From assembly GCA_964607865.1 (NCBI GenBank), contig CAZSLZ010000073.1, positions 1-16,430 on the forward strand: 16,430 nt of DNA, given 5' to 3'. Each line of letters starts with the position of its first letter. Position 1 is the first letter of the stretch. The position numbers and the translations under genes were made by a program. Below the pieces are notes generated by a model that saw only the letters and a program-made list of their open reading frames with translations, was not told the DNA's origin and ran no database searches. This document shows positions 14,978 to 16,430 of the stretch, piece by piece. Source of the stretch: CAZSLZ01 sp964607865 (GTDB lineage: Bacteria > Vulcanimicrobiota > JAJTBE01 > CAZSLZ01).

Positions 14978-16430
14978 ATGAAAAATGCCCCGTCAGAAAA
15001 AATCCGCGAAAGTTATTTAAAATTTTTTGAAAGCCAGGGCCATTTGCGGTTGCCCAGTTATTCCCTGGTGCCTGTGAACGACCCCACATTGTTAATAATA
15101 AATGCGGGAATGGCGCCTATGAAATCTTACTTTAAGGGTGAAGCTGAGCCTCCCCGCCGCCGGGTTACCACCTGCCAGAAATGCGTTCGTGTCGGGGATA
15201 TTGAGCAGGTAGGAAAAACCGCCCGCCACCTTACTTTTTTTGAAATGCTGGGAAATTTTTCTTTCGCCGATTATTACAAGCGGGAAACCATAAAATGGGC
15301 GTGGGAATATGTAACCGATGTATTGAAGATTCCTGCGGAAAAGTTATATATATCTGTTCATACCGACGACGATGAAGCTGAGGAAATCTGGAACAGGGAA
15401 GTGGGTATTCCTCTGGAAAAGATAACCAGGCTGGAAGATAATTTCTGGGGGCCTGTGGGCAAGACCGGGCCCTGCGGTTTCTGTTCGGAATTAATGGTAG
15501 ATCAGGGAGAAGAATTCAGTTGCGGAAAACCTGATTGCAAACCAGGTTGTGATTGTGACCGCTATTTGGAAATATGGAACCTGGTGTTTACAGGGTTATT
15601 TAAAAACGAAGACGGAGAATTTGAAAAATTGCCTGGCCAGTGCATTGATACCGGGCTGGGGTTTGAACGAATTGTAGCATATCTGCAGGGCAAGCAGTCA
15701 CCCTATGATACTGATCTTTTTGAAAATGTTATGAAGACTGTAAAAAGTATCTGTGGAAAAACTCTGGATCAGAAAGATTTTCGACGGGAGATAATAATCA
15801 CAGCTGACCACACCCGCGCTGCCACATTTATGGCCAGCGACGGCATCACCCCTTCGAATGAGGGGAGGGGATATGTAATGCGAAGGTTGATTCGCCGCGC
15901 TGTAAGAGCTGGGCAGATTCTTGGTTTTGAAGATCACAGCCTGACCGAGCTGGTTATTCCTTTAATAGAAAAATTCGCGCCTGTTTACCCGGAGTTGATG
16001 GAGAAAAAGGATTATATTATCTCCATTCTGGGAACCGAGGAGAAAAACTTCCGGCGTACTCTCAACCAGGGGGTTTCCATTCTGGAGGGTATGCTGCAGG
16101 TTTTGAAAAAAGAGGGCAAAAAGGTGCTGTCAGGCAAGGATATGTTCACTCTTTACGATACTTACGGATTCCCCAGGGAATTGACCCAGGAGATTGCCCG
16201 CGAACAGGGTTTTGAGGTGGAAATTGAAAGTTTCCAGAAAGCTCTTGAGGAGCAGAGAGAAAGGGCGCGCAGCGATACTCTTTCCAAGCTGGAGAATGTC
16301 TCCGGGGACATTGACCTTTCCCGGTACGATTCCAGTTTTTCCGGTTATCATCAGCTGGATCAGGAAACCATAATTCTGGAGATTTTCAAGGATGGCCAGC
16401 CAGTAAACAGCATATTTGCCGGAGACAAAG
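14978..16430 (+). CDS. alaS: Alanyl-tRNA synthetase, N-terminal part, cut by window end
   Basis: The 484 visible residues are the class II catalytic and tRNA-recognition region of alanyl-tRNA synthetase, which charges tRNA-Ala with alanine in the cytoplasm. Landmarks are AGMAPMKSYF, TTCQKCVRVGDIE, FFEMLGNFSFADYYK (around 87-101), GPCGFCSE, EIWNLVF, DTGLGFERI and NEGRGYVMRRLIRRA (N294 onwards). A Cys cluster (C182, C187, C191, C193) in the insert before EIWNLVF is a likely metal site found in many bacterial AlaS. The editing domain and the C-Ala domain lie beyond the window. GGAGG precedes the ATG by eight bases. The gene is intact as far as it can be read, with no frameshift or missing active-site residue. 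Confidence 0.97.
   Translation, partial: MKNAPSEKIRESYLKFFESQGHLRLPSYSLVPVNDPTLLIINAGMAPMKSYFKGEAEPPRRRVTTCQKCVRVGDIEQVGKTARHLTFFEMLGNFSFADYYKRETIKWAWEYVTDVLKIPAEKLYISVHTDDDEAEEIWNREVGIPLEKITRLEDNFWGPVGKTGPCGFCSELMVDQGEEFSCGKPDCKPGCDCDRYLEIWNLVFTGLFKNEDGEFEKLPGQCIDTGLGFERIVAYLQGKQSPYDTDLFENVMKTVKSICGKTLDQKDFRREIIITADHTRAATFMASDGITPSNEGRGYVMRRLIRRAVRAGQILGFEDHSLTELVIPLIEKFAPVYPELMEKKDYIISILGTEEKNFRRTLNQGVSILEGMLQVLKKEGKKVLSGKDMFTLYDTYGFPRELTQEIAREQGFEVEIESFQKALEEQRERARSDTLSKLENVSGDIDLSRYDSSFSGYHQLDQETIILEIFKDGQPVNSIFAGDK

Overview
This looks like a chromosomal segment of an uncultured bacterium using the standard bacterial code, with moderate-to-low GC coding regions, very AT-rich spacers and clear Shine-Dalgarno sites. 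Two or three predicted lipoproteins, TPR proteins and secreted proteins of no recognisable family suggest an envelope-rich, probably Gram-negative lineage. A deep-branching candidate phylum of the Riflebacteria/Wallbacteria kind is possible, but the sequence alone does not settle this. No transposase, integrase, phage gene, CRISPR array, tRNA or rRNA was seen.

Layout. Positions 1-869 (minus) hold the 5' part of an acidic soluble protein of unknown function. It is divergent from 1075-2478 (plus), a striking low-complexity protein with a Met/Gly/Pro tract (MGMPG x5) followed by 23 gapless 11-residue GGxGxD-type repeats that alternate to give a 22-residue super-period. A strong two-way hairpin terminator (2506-2542) separates it from a convergent minus-strand GT4 glycosyltransferase fused to a C-terminal alpha/alpha-barrel-like domain (2557-4869). 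Next come a class C beta-lactamase-like serine hydrolase lipoprotein (5061-6221), a convergent small secreted helical protein (6240-6827, minus), and a lipoprotein with a papain/C39-like C-terminal domain (7220-8365). The signal peptide of that last gene is encoded upstream (7063-7219) in a different frame, an apparent +1 frameshift in an A5 run.

From 8603 a tight plus-strand cluster runs to 14292: ribulose-phosphate 3-epimerase (rpe), a secreted unknown protein, a HAD-IB phosphatase, a TPR lipoprotein, a class II aldolase/adducin-family enzyme and a B12-binding-type radical SAM protein. Spacings are 4 bp, -8, 62 bp, -1 and -1, so the last three are probably translationally coupled. The joint theme is sugar-phosphate chemistry plus a radical SAM step and envelope proteins; no named pathway can be assigned. 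A convergent DUF2203 gene (14317-14754, minus) and the start of alaS (14978 to the window end, lacking its editing and C-terminal domains because the window stops) close the window.

Several starts were moved from the longest ORF to an internal ATG with a good ribosome binding site (1075, 4869, 6827, 9270, 9904, 14754). The most unusual items are the 11-residue GGxGxD repeat protein, the frameshifted C39-like lipoprotein and the aldolase/radical SAM pair.
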